Part shown: piece after piece, positions 7,321 to 14,156 of the stretch
Position numbering within the stretch: position 1 is the first letter of the stretch
Layout of the letters: every line of letters begins with the position of its first letter
Source of the DNA: an uncultured Bacilli bacterium
GTDB lineage: Bacteria; Bacillota_I; Bacilli_A; RF39; UBA660
NCBI GenBank assembly: GCA_934130485.1
Contig: CAKOYE010000020.1
Span: 1-16,582 of the forward strand
Direction of reading: 5' to 3'
DNA: 16,582 bases
Position numbers and translations under genes: made by a program
The notes under the pieces: generated by a model
What the model was told of the DNA's origin: nothing
The model's database searches: none
Seen by the model: only the letters and a program-made list of their open reading frames with translations

Positions 7321-9003
7321 ATGAAATTTTTTAATAGCGATGACACTAAAGTATTTGCTCTTGGCGGACTTGGTGAAGTCGGTAAAAATATGTATTGTAT
7401 AATGCATAATAACGAAATTATAATTATTGATGCGGGTATTACTTTTCCAGAAGGAGATTTAATGGGAGTTGATTACGTAATCCCAGATTTCTCATTTTTA
7501 AAGAAAAATGAAAGTAAAATTAAAGCTTTATTTATTACGCATGGTCACGAGGATCATATTGGTGGAATTCCATATCTTTTACAAACTGTTAATATTCCAG
7601 CAATATATGCTCCAAATCAAGCTGTTGGATTAATTAGAAAAAAACTTGAAGATAAAAATATTCAATATAAAAATTTATTTATTTATACGGAAAAAACTAT
7701 TGTAAAATTTAAAAATATACAAGTTGAATTTTTTAGAACAACTCACTCTATTCCTGATTCACATGGTTTCTGTGTTACAACGCCAAATGGAATAATTGTT
7801 GCAACTGGAGATTTCAAATTTGACTTTACACCAATTGGACCTGTTGCTAATTTACACAAAATGGCAGAAATTGGTTCACGTGGAGTTACAATGTTATTAA
7901 GTGATAGTACAAATGCCTTAAATGAAGGAATGAGCGTTAGTGAATCAAAAGTAGATGAAGCTTTGAGTGAAATTTTTGAAAGACATAGTGGTCGTATTAT
8001 AATTGCGACATTTGCTTCAAATATTTATAGATTAAAACATATTGTTGATACATGTAAAAGAAATGATAGAAAAATAGTTACTTTTGGAAGAAGTATGGAA
8101 ACAAATATTGAAATATCAATTCAAGGTGGCTATATAAAACATAAAGAAATTTTTATAACACCAGAGGAAAGTAAAAAATTACCGGCAAATAAAGTTTGTA
8201 TCCTATGCACAGGTAGTCAAGGAGAACCACTTGCAGCTTTAACTAGAATTGCAAATGGTACACATAAACAAATAAAATTGCAAGATGGTGATGTTGTAGT
8301 ATTCTCATCTTCTGCTATACCAGGTAATGCTTTAAGTATTTCAAGAACAATTAATAAGCTTTACTTAAAAGGAGTATCAGTTTATACTAACACTTCATTA
8401 AGTGATATTCATACATCTGGTCACGGTAATAAAGAAGAATTAAAACTGATGTTAAGACTTATTAACCCAAAATATTTTATGCCTTTTCACGGCGAATATA
8501 GAATGTTAAAAAGTCATGCTGATATTGCAATTGATTGCGATATTCCAAAAGAAAATACATTTGTTTTAGGAAATGGTGATATTGTTTCTATTAAAAATGG
8601 TGTTGCTAAATTAGCAGGTTCCATTCAGGCCAATGATATTTACGTTGATGGAAATAGAATTGGTGATGTTAGTGGTGCAGTTATTCGTGATAGAAAAATA
8701 ATGTCCAATGATGGAATTGTAGTAGTAATATCAAATATTGATACAATAAACAATAAATTACTTGGAACACCAAATATAACAACAAGAGGTTTTGTTTTAG
8801 TTAATGAAAATGAAGAACTTTTAAAGAAATTAGAAGAAATAAGTAAAACTGCAATTAATTCAAAATTAACTGAACAAATTAATTATGCTGATATAAAAAA
8901 TGAAATAATTACTGAATTATCAAGTTATATATTTGATAAAACAGGTCGCAAACCAATTATATTACCCGTTATTATGGATATAAAGAAAAACACTAAGAAT
9001 TAA
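7321..9003 (+). CDS. rnj: Ribonuclease J
   Basis: RNase J is the metallo-beta-lactamase/beta-CASP nuclease with 5'-3' exo- and endonuclease activity that drives mRNA decay and rRNA maturation in Bacillota. The 560 residues are full length. The metal site is HGHEDH (74-79), H142 with H148, D164 in TGDFKFD, and H390 in PFHGEYRML. The beta-CASP parts include SDSTNA (194-199), a Thr-Phe-Ala-Ser-Asn stretch (230-234) and HTSGHG (364-369). I chose the ATG at 7321 because AAAGGAG lies 6 nt ahead; the in-frame ATG at 7306 overlaps that SD. Only one paralogue is in the window, so J1 versus J2 cannot be told. It is monocistronic, with its own promoter and a shared bidirectional terminator. Confidence 0.96.
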   Translation: MKFFNSDDTKVFALGGLGEVGKNMYCIMHNNEIIIIDAGITFPEGDLMGVDYVIPDFSFLKKNESKIKALFITHGHEDHIGGIPYLLQTVNIPAIYAPNQAVGLIRKKLEDKNIQYKNLFIYTEKTIVKFKNIQVEFFRTTHSIPDSHGFCVTTPNGIIVATGDFKFDFTPIGPVANLHKMAEIGSRGVTMLLSDSTNALNEGMSVSESKVDEALSEIFERHSGRIIIATFASNIYRLKHIVDTCKRNDRKIVTFGRSMETNIEISIQGGYIKHKEIFITPEESKKLPANKVCILCTGSQGEPLAALTRIANGTHKQIKLQDGDVVVFSSSAIPGNALSISRTINKLYLKGVSVYTNTSLSDIHTSGHGNKEELKLMLRLINPKYFMPFHGEYRMLKSHADIAIDCDIPKENTFVLGNGDIVSIKNGVAKLAGSIQANDIYVDGNRIGDVSGAVIRDRKIMSNDGIVVVISNIDTINNKLLGTPNITTRGFVLVNENEELLKKLEEISKTAINSKLTEQINYADIKNEIITELSSYIFDKTGRKPIILPVIMDIKKNTKN

Positions 9004-9017
9004 TCTTAGTATTTTTT
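8986..9017. terminator. Bidirectional terminator between RNase J and a convergent unknown gene
   Basis: Stem ACTAAGA / TCTTAGT (8992-8998 with 9004-9010), loop of 5, extended by A/T pairs beyond one mismatch. T runs follow on both strands (9012-9017 plus; 8990-8986 minus). It contains the RNase J stop and lies next to the stop of the gene at 9016. Confidence 0.75.
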
Positions 9018-9450
9018 AGTTTGGGTTAGAATAAATTTTATAAGCATTGGAATCACGATTTACTTTAGTTAAAGTTTTGTAAGTTGATTTATTAGATGAT
9101 TCGTTATTTAATTCGTCATTTGATGAATAATCATAACTTTGTCGCATTGTATTTACAAAATTTCTACCCCTATTTTTATCAACAGAAAATAAACATGATT
9201 CCATATCTTCAATGTACTTTAAATCTCTTTCCAAATACATTTTTTCTGTGGTTCTCTTCTCTCCCATTGCTAGTTCAAAACCTTGTAACATCCTTTTTAT
9301 ATTTAATAAATCAAAGTGAGTTATTTTTGTTTCTAAATTAGTCATTTTATTTTTTATATATTTTTTAATTGCAGTATTAGTAACTCCAGCTGCATTAGCA
9401 TAAACATCGATTCTAGGCCTAATTGAACTAATTATCACACTATTTTCCAT
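9016..9450 (-). CDS. Hypothetical protein, possible HTH at the N-terminus
   Basis: A 144-residue soluble protein that I do not recognise. Residues about 14-34 (IDVYANAAGVTNTAIKKYIKN) have the look of a helix-turn-helix, with ANAAGVTNTAIKKYI as the turn and recognition helix. A charged helical middle (45-95) follows, and the last 40 residues are Ser/Asn-rich and probably disordered. The ATG has GAGGTGA 6 nt ahead. It follows the coiled-coil gene at 9485 by 34 nt in the same direction and is probably in its operon. If the HTH is real, it could be the regulator acting at the palindrome at 9778-9799, but this is speculation. Confidence 0.65.
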   Translation of the reverse strand: MENSVIISSIRPRIDVYANAAGVTNTAIKKYIKNKMTNLETKITHFDLLNIKRMLQGFELAMGEKRTTEKMYLERDLKYIEDMESCLFSVDKNRGRNFVNTMRQSYDYSSNDELNNESSNKSTYKTLTKVNRDSNAYKIYSNPN

Positions 9451-9484
9451 AAACTCACCTCAAATAATTTCCCTTTTTTATTCT

Positions 9485-9709
9485 TTAATATTGAACATAA
9501 TCAGTAACTAAATTATCTTTTAATTTGGCGTATAAAAAGATATTAGTACCTTGATAATCCAAAATTTCCTTATTTAATTCATCAATACCTTTTAAAACAT
9601 TAGTAAAGTGTTGCATAACCTCTTCACTTATATGTTTTTTTTGTTTTGATCTTGTTATCCTTTTTACTCGTTTTTCTAATTCCTCAATTTGCATACTTAA
9701 ACTATCCAT
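9485..9709 (-). CDS. Small coiled-coil hypothetical protein
   Basis: A 74-residue protein with no family I can name. Residues 1-52 are strongly helical and charged, with a basic patch KRVKRITRSKQKK (13-25) between Glu/Leu-rich turns. This suggests a short coiled coil that could bind nucleic acid or dimerise. It starts at an ATG with a perfect AGGAGG SD 6 nt ahead and has a good sigma-A promoter, so I believe it is expressed despite its size. It is probably cotranscribed with the gene at 9016. Confidence 0.65.
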   Translation of the reverse strand: MDSLSMQIEELEKRVKRITRSKQKKHISEEVMQHFTNVLKGIDELNKEILDYQGTNIFLYAKLKDNLVTDYVQY

Positions 9710-9732
9710 AGTCTTCCTCCTAGCTTAATATT

Positions 9733-9762
9733 ATTTTACATCTTTACCAAAAAAACTGTCAA
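9733..9762 (-). promoter_or_regulatory. Sigma-A promoter for the two small unknown genes
   Basis: On the minus strand TTGACA (9762-9757, 6/6), an 18-nt spacer, and TAAAAT (9738-9733, 5/6). This gives a leader of about 20 nt containing the AGGAGG SD. Confidence 0.65.
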
Positions 9763-9777
9763 TAACATTGATATGTT

Positions 9778-9799
9778 GTTTACATATTAAAATGTAAAC
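9778..9799. promoter_or_regulatory. 22-bp operator-like palindrome in a divergent intergenic region
   Basis: GTTTACAT and its exact inverse ATGTAAAC flank a 6-nt centre (ATTAAA). On the plus strand TTTACA (9779-9784) could serve as a -35 with TATATA at 9802-9807 (17-nt spacing), so a bound repressor would cover the promoter of the UPF0316 gene. On the other side it is 16 bp upstream of the -35 of the small-gene promoter. There is no T tract, so it is not a terminator. I cannot assign it to a known regulator. Confidence 0.5.
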
Positions 9800-9879
9800 C
9801 GTATATATTATTATTATCAACAAATTTTATTATTTTATTAAAAAAATTAGCCATAATATAAATATTGGAGGTTTTTAAA

Positions 9880-10377
9880 GTGTTAACATATTTTATTATT
9901 TTTATTTCTAAAATTATTGAAAATACCTTATCAACACTAAGATTAATAGTTGTTGCCAAGGGTAAAAAAATATTTGGCGCAATTTTGCAATTTATTATTG
10001 CGTTTGTATGGGTTATAACAACGGGAATTGTTGTCGTAAATATTAAGGATGATCCATTAAAGGTAGTTTTCTTTGCACTTGGATCTTTAATAGGATCTTA
10101 TTTAGGAAGCTTTATTGAAGAAAAAATTGCTCTTGGAGAAGATATGCTTACAGTAATAACAAATGATAATTCAAGTGATGAAATAATAGAAAAATTATCT
10201 AGTTATAACTATCCAGTATATAAATTAAAAAGTGAAAATAAAAATACTTTTATTTTATTAGTAATGTCTCACAAAAAAAATAGAAGTAAAATTATCAATT
10301 TTATTAAAAAAATTGATAAAAATTCACTTATATCTGCTAGTTCTATAAAAAATATGACCTATAATGAAGCAAAATAA
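9880..10377 (+). CDS. UPF0316 / DUF2179 membrane protein (YebE-like)
   Basis: A 165-residue protein with three hydrophobic segments (about 1-20, 32-52 and 58-77) followed by a soluble alpha/beta domain (about 88-155). This is the DUF5698-DUF2179 layout of the UPF0316 family, including Bacillus YebE. The diagnostic stretches are ENTLSTLRLIVVAKGKK (15-31), GSLIGSYLGSFIEEKIALGE (64-83) and the following VITND start of DUF2179. The biochemical role of the family is unknown. I take the GTG at 9880 as the start since GGAGG (9867-9871) is 8 nt upstream; a TTG at 9865 lies over that SD. The last 19 bases overlap the end of the convergent phosphodiesterase gene. The palindrome upstream may regulate it. 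Confidence 0.85.
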   Translation: MLTYFIIFISKIIENTLSTLRLIVVAKGKKIFGAILQFIIAFVWVITTGIVVVNIKDDPLKVVFFALGSLIGSYLGSFIEEKIALGEDMLTVITNDNSSDEIIEKLSSYNYPVYKLKSENKNTFILLVMSHKKNRSKIINFIKKIDKNSLISASSIKNMTYNEAK

Positions 10378-11009
10378 TATGGTTTATCAGTTATAATATA
10401 AAATTCTTTTTTTAATTTTAATTTATCAAACCTATTTATATTTTTTACATTAAAAATAAATATTTCTTTATCATTATTTATCAAATTAATATTATTATAA
10501 CTATACAAATAAAAATCAAATTCATTAGATACGCGATTTTTATTCATTAAATAACCTATTATTAATCCACATTTATAATTACTATATTTTAGTTTTATTT
10601 TCTTCATTAAGTTATAATTAAAACTACATAAATATAAATTTAGATAATTATATTTTTTTAAAATTTTAAATAAATTGTTAATTAATTTATCATTAATAGT
10701 TCCTTCTTCTTTTATTTCTATAATTATTATTTTGTTAGTTTTTATAACACTTAAAAAACTTTCTAGTGTTGAGGTATATGGTTTAACTTCTAAAATTTCA
10801 TCCAAATTTTTATCAGAAATTTTACAAATATTATTAGATTTATCTAATAAAAACATATTATGATAAATTATTATTTCTTGATTTTTAGTAATTCTAACAT
10901 CAAGTTCAACTCCATTTATATAAGGTCTATCTAAACAACTAATTAAAGCATTTATAGTATTTTCTCTAAATGAATGATTATCATTACCTCTATGCGCAAT
11001 TAAATACAT
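10359..11009 (-). CDS. Glycerophosphodiester phosphodiesterase (GDPD family)
   Basis: A 216-residue GDPD enzyme, which splits deacylated phospholipids to glycerol-3-phosphate and an alcohol and so feeds lipid recycling. Catalytic HRG is at 6-8, ENT at 16-18, the metal ligands of GVELDVRIT at E35 and D37, and the second histidine at H50. After H50 the usual Asp is replaced by Asn (YHNMFLLDKS). EIKEE (about 97-101) is the later metal/Lys motif, and FYIITDKPYYF near the end matches the ITDxPD close of the family. At 216 residues it is somewhat shorter than typical (about 240). There is no signal peptide, so it is cytoplasmic. The SD is GGTGA, 3 nt ahead of the ATG. A TATAAT (11028-11023) with TTAATA (11051-11046) at 17 nt may be its promoter, overlapping the terminator of the cca gene. 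Confidence 0.9.
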   Translation of the reverse strand: MYLIAHRGNDNHSFRENTINALISCLDRPYINGVELDVRITKNQEIIIYHNMFLLDKSNNICKISDKNLDEILEVKPYTSTLESFLSVIKTNKIIIIEIKEEGTINDKLINNLFKILKKYNYLNLYLCSFNYNLMKKIKLKYSNYKCGLIIGYLMNKNRVSNEFDFYLYSYNNINLINNDKEIFIFNVKNINRFDKLKLKKEFYIITDKPYYFASL

Positions 11010-11030
11010 ACGTCACCACTACATTATATG

Positions 11031-11065
11031 AAAAAAAAATAATTCTATTAATTTTAGAATTATTT
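11031..11065 (-). terminator. Intrinsic terminator of the CCA-adding enzyme gene
   Basis: An 11-bp perfect stem AAATAATTCTA / TAGAATTATTT (11037-11047 with 11055-11065), loop of 7, followed on the minus strand by a run of Ts. It overlaps the stop codon. Confidence 0.8.
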
Positions 11066-12149
11066 AACTATATTTTTTTAATATATAATCTGTTAAAGAT
11101 TGTTTATTATTTTCTAATTTATTACTTAATATCAAATGTTCTATATCAACTATTACATCATTAATTTTAACTTTATCAGAACTATTTAATAAATTACATA
11201 TTTCATCAAAACTAATTAGAATATCTTTTCTACTATGAATTTTTAATTGATTATATTTTTCAGAAACTAAACTTGGATCTATTTTTCTTATTTCTGCAGC
11301 GATTTTTAAAGTAATTAATTCATTATTATATAAAATATGTGAATCAAATAAATCCTTTTCATCAAGTTTTCTTATTGATTTAATTAAATATACTTCAGCT
11401 TTAGTAAATGGATATATGTCTACTACATCAAGTTGTGCCCATATACCAATTATTGAACTTGTTATAACCAAATTTTTTATATTTTTTAATTCTAGAGGTA
11501 CATCAAGACCAAATTCAGAAATTAATGATAATCCCCTCTTTATATTAGAACTTAAAAAGATTTTTTCAAGTTCTCTTTTTTTATAAAAATATGACAAATT
11601 ATTTAATAAATATCCATACTGTTTAATAGAATTTTTTAAATTTTCTTCTAATTCAAAATCAAGAGTAGTTGCAAATCTAATTGCTCTTAAAATTCTAAGT
11701 GAATCTTCCTTTAATCTTTTTTCTGGCTTACCAATCGTTCTAATTATTTTTTTGTTTATATCATTTCTACCACCAAAATAATCAATGTAATTTAAATCAC
11801 TAGTAAGACATATTGCATTCATTGTAAAATCTCTTCTTTTTAAATCTGTTTTTAATTTTTTTACATATTTAACATCCATAGGATGTCTATTATCTAAATA
11901 TTTTTTTTCACGCCTAAATGTTGTTATTTCAAAATTAATACCATTATATTTTAAAATTAATGAACCATATTGATCTAGAGAAATATCACTAAAAATATTA
12001 TTTAACTCACTTGGTTTAGCACTAGTACAAATATCAATATCAGGATTTTCCTTATTTATATAAAAATCCCTAACAAATCCACCTACAACATAGGCCTTAA
12101 AACCATTTGCTTCTATTTTTTTTAAAACATCAACTATATCATTTAAAAT
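11064..12149 (-). CDS. cca: CCA tRNA nucleotidyltransferase (or poly(A) polymerase family)
   Basis: Class II nucleotidyltransferase that adds or repairs the 3' CCA of tRNA. Visible motifs are GGFVRD, then DIDICT with its two catalytic Asp residues, RRDFTMNA, and EDSLRILRAIRFAT, which is the neck motif of the family. At about 361 residues it is of bacterial CCA-enzyme size without the HD domain. The start is odd. The only canonical in-frame start codon is a TTG at 12164, but its last base is the first G of the strong GGAGGGG SD (12162-12156), and it has no SD of its own. No ATG, GTG or TTG follows before GGFVRD. An ATT at 12149, 6 nt after the SD, fits best and gives the usual head length. The hup terminator is directly upstream. 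I am sure of the family and moderately sure of the start. Confidence 0.93.
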   Translation of the reverse strand: MLNDIVDVLKKIEANGFKAYVVGGFVRDFYINKENPDIDICTSAKPSELNNIFSDISLDQYGSLILKYNGINFEITTFRREKKYLDNRHPMDVKYVKKLKTDLKRRDFTMNAICLTSDLNYIDYFGGRNDINKKIIRTIGKPEKRLKEDSLRILRAIRFATTLDFELEENLKNSIKQYGYLLNNLSYFYKKRELEKIFLSSNIKRGLSLISEFGLDVPLELKNIKNLVITSSIIGIWAQLDVVDIYPFTKAEVYLIKSIRKLDEKDLFDSHILYNNELITLKIAAEIRKIDPSLVSEKYNQLKIHSRKDILISFDEICNLLNSSDKVKINDVIVDIEHLILSNKLENNKQSLTDYILKKYS

Positions 12150-12165
12150 ATTAATCCCCTCCAAA

Positions 12166-12188
12166 GAAAAAAAGGCACAATGCCTCTT
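12166..12188 (-). terminator. Intrinsic terminator of hup
   Basis: On the minus strand AAGAGGCA, triloop TTG, TGCCTTTT: an 8-bp stem with one G-U pair, then seven Ts and CTTT. The T tract runs to within 4 nt of the SD of cca. Confidence 0.85.
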
Positions 12189-12459
12189 AGTTTAAAGCTT
12201 CTTTTAATTTAGAACCAGCTTTAATTGTAACAGCCATTTTTGCAGGAACTGGAACAACTTCACCTGTTCTTGGATTACGAGCAGTAGTAGCTTCCTTTTT
12301 CTTTGCAACGAAAGTACAGAAACCAGTAAGTGTTACTTTACCTTCTTTTTTTAATCCTTCTGAAATACTTTCCATCATTGCATCTAAACTACGAGCTGCA
12401 TCAGCTTTTGTTAATCCTGTCTTTTCTGTAATAGCATTTACTAAATCTGTTTTTGTCAT
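12187..12459 (-). CDS. hup: DNA-binding protein HU
   Basis: HU is the small histone-like dimer that bends and compacts the nucleoid. All 90 residues are present: the dimerising helices (1-40), then GFCTFVAKKKEATTARNPRTG (46-66), matching the GFGTF...RNPxTG signature whose arm proline (P63) inserts into the minor groove. The signature's second Gly is Cys (C48) here, a small departure. Codon use is less extreme in A/T than in the neighbours, as expected for a highly expressed gene. The ATG follows AGGAGGT, and an extended -10 promoter is visible upstream. A strong terminator follows. Only one HU gene is in the window. Confidence 0.98.
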   Translation of the reverse strand: MTKTDLVNAITEKTGLTKADAARSLDAMMESISEGLKKEGKVTLTGFCTFVAKKKEATTARNPRTGEVVPVPAKMAVTIKAGSKLKEALN

Positions 12460-12497
12460 TATTTACCTCCTATATAAGCTATCTTGCCTACAATTAA

Positions 12498-12526
12498 AGA
12501 ATACCATTTTTTGTAACTTAAATCAA
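12498..12526 (-). promoter_or_regulatory. Extended -10 sigma-A promoter of hup
   Basis: On the minus strand TTGATT (12526-12521), a 17-nt spacer ending in TGG, and TATTCT (12503-12498). The TGn directly before the -10 is the extended element. The leader is about 30 nt. Confidence 0.6.
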
Positions 12527-12552
12527 TACTTTTTTAAAGATTTTAACGGTTT

Positions 12553-13416
12553 TTAATATTTTAAACGTTTACTTAAATACTTTTCAATAGAAATATCCTC
12601 TATATTTAAATTTTTATTTCTTCCACTTCCAATTTCAATATCATTTTTTACATTAATGCCATGATAATCACTTCCACCAGTTATTAACAAATTAAGTTTT
12701 TTTGCTAAAGCAACATTATTTAACATTGCACAAATTTTAAAACCACTATGATAACACTCTAATCCCATCAATCCATGTCTTTTTAAATCAATTAAAAATT
12801 CTTTTAATTCCATATAATCTTTCTTTAATTGATAATTATGAGCTAAAACAGGTATTCCACCAGATTTTTTTATAATATCAATACATTCATATGGTGAAAA
12901 TTCACGTTTTTCATTTTTCACAAACATTTTTGCTTGTTGTATATAATTTATAAATGATTCCTCAATCGTTTTAGTATAACCTAAATCAACTAACAATTTA
13001 GCAATTTGAACATTATTAAATGTTCCCCCTTTATTAAAAATATTTTCTAAGTCAGAATCTTTCAAATTAATATTAAAATTTTTCTTTAAATATTGAACAA
13101 CTAATAAAATATTATATTTACTCATTTCTTTTAATTCTTTAATTTTTTTATTTAAAAGTTCATTATTTATATCATAATTATATCCTAAAATATGACAGTT
13201 TCCCTTATCTATTTTTGCTGACAATTCAATTCCCGTTACAAATTTCAAATTATTTTTGTGATGTAAATTATTTAAAACAACTTCCTTACTACCAATAATT
13301 GTATCATGATCTGTAACTGAAAAAAAATCAACATTATTTTCTTTAACTTTTTCAATTATTTGATTAACATTAAGTTCTCCATCTGAATAAACGCTATGAA
13401 TATGCAAATCTTTCAT
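12553..13416 (-). CDS. PHP domain phosphoesterase (RNase AM / YciV-like)
   Basis: A 287-residue stand-alone PHP domain metal-dependent phosphoesterase. Metal ligands appear in family order: LHIHSVYSDG (H5, H7, D12), TDHDT (H37), GIELSA (E64), LAHNY (H193), GLECYHS (E220, H223) and GGSDYHG (D250, H252). The order and the helical insert (about 80-175) match the YciV/TrpH group, members of which hydrolyse 3',5'-nucleoside bisphosphates and trim 5' ends of RNA. The exact substrate cannot be read from sequence. It lacks polymerase domains, so it is not PolC or PolX, and histidinol phosphatase is less likely given the neighbours. The SD is AGGAGA, 8 nt ahead of the ATG. The terminator of the upstream gene lies directly before this SD. 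Confidence 0.88.
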   Translation of the reverse strand: MKDLHIHSVYSDGELNVNQIIEKVKENNVDFFSVTDHDTIIGSKEVVLNNLHHKNNLKFVTGIELSAKIDKGNCHILGYNYDINNELLNKKIKELKEMSKYNILLVVQYLKKNFNINLKDSDLENIFNKGGTFNNVQIAKLLVDLGYTKTIEESFINYIQQAKMFVKNEKREFSPYECIDIIKKSGGIPVLAHNYQLKKDYMELKEFLIDLKRHGLMGLECYHSGFKICAMLNNVALAKKLNLLITGGSDYHGINVKNDIEIGSGRNKNLNIEDISIEKYLSKRLKY

Positions 13417-13429
13417 AAAATTTCTCCTA

Positions 13430-13458
13430 ACTAAAAGAAAATAAACAAGTTATTTTCT
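13430..13458 (-). terminator. Intrinsic terminator of the DUF308 gene
   Basis: A 9-bp stem AGAAAATAA / TTATTTTCT (13436-13444 with 13450-13458), loop of 5, followed on the minus strand by TTTTAG. The T tract is short, so it may be leaky. The SD of the PHP gene begins only a few nucleotides later. Confidence 0.6.
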
Positions 13459-13480
13459 CTAAAAACAATAAGTATTAAAA

Positions 13481-14017
13481 CTATTTTATAATATCTGGAT
13501 TAATATTCTTTGGTAATATAATATATTGAATTATTTCAATGATAGAATAAATAATTAAAATTAATCCAATAGTACTAAATACTAAATTTGATTTTACAAT
13601 AACATATAATCCACAAATAATCATTATAATAGAAACTATTAAAACATATAACCAACTATCTACTTTCAAATCGCGTAAATTTAGAGAATAAATAAGTTTT
13701 AATATTCCAGAGTATAATATCCATCCACCCATTACAAGTCTTATTACAAATTCAATAGCAGATGAACAAAATATTACAATAATTCCTAATATAACCGCAA
13801 CAATTCCTAATATAAAATCACTAGTATTATTAACATTCATTTTTCTAATCATTTGATAATATGAAACAATTTTACCAATTCCCATTATTATAAATAAAAT
13901 TCCAACTATATAAGTTATAAATTTTACTACTCCACCTGGATTAGAAAAAAGTAAAATACCAACTACTAAAAAAAGTATTGAAGTAAATAAATTTGTATCT
14001 TTTTTTGACTTTATCAT
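13481..14017 (-). CDS. DUF308 (HdeD-like) membrane protein
   Basis: A 178-residue polytopic protein with about six hydrophobic segments (near 10-25, 32-52, 67-85, 89-108, 121-141 and 146-167) and short loops. The repeated 'G(I/V)L....P....' pattern, as in LVVGILLFSNPGGVVKFI and IIMGIGKI, is that of DUF308, the family of E. coli HdeD, an acid-stress membrane protein. The function in Bacillota is not established. The ATG follows GAGGTG at 6 nt. A sigma-A-type promoter is present, divergent from the DEAD-box helicase promoter. A terminator follows, so it is probably monocistronic. Confidence 0.78.
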   Translation of the reverse strand: MIKSKKDTNLFTSILFLVVGILLFSNPGGVVKFITYIVGILFIIMGIGKIVSYYQMIRKMNVNNTSDFILGIVAVILGIIVIFCSSAIEFVIRLVMGGWILYSGILKLIYSLNLRDLKVDSWLYVLIVSIIMIICGLYVIVKSNLVFSTIGLILIIYSIIEIIQYIILPKNINPDIIK

Positions 14018-14034
14018 ATAACACCTCTATCCTC

Positions 14035-14063
14035 ATTATACTATCTTTATTAAATTTTTTAAA
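14035..14063 (-). promoter_or_regulatory. Sigma-A promoter of the DUF308 gene
   Basis: On the minus strand TTTAAA (14063-14058, 4/6), a 17-nt spacer, and TATAAT (14040-14035, 6/6). The leader is about 10-15 nt and contains GAGGTG. Confidence 0.55.
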
Positions 14064-14100
14064 GTTTTTTCTATATTTTAATTTAATATTAATGAATTTG

Positions 14101-14129
14101 TTGCAATTTAAGTATTTCTATATTATAAT
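14101..14129 (+). promoter_or_regulatory. Sigma-A promoter of the DEAD-box helicase gene
   Basis: TTGCAA (14101-14106, 4/6), a 17-nt spacer, and TATAAT (14124-14129, 6/6). The predicted start is about 14136, leaving a leader of about 20 nt. No long cold-shock-type 5' leader is present. Confidence 0.6.
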
Positions 14130-14156
14130 TAATTGTCATATGGAAAGAGGAAATTT

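Noticed and set aside
9865..9879. TTG start giving the UPF0316 protein five more residues
   Set aside because: The TTG overlaps the GGAGG SD; the GTG at 9880 is correctly spaced after it.
14133..14156. TTG start for the DEAD-box helicase
   Set aside because: No SD ahead of it and it lies at the predicted transcription start; the ATG at 14157 has AAAGAGG at good spacing.
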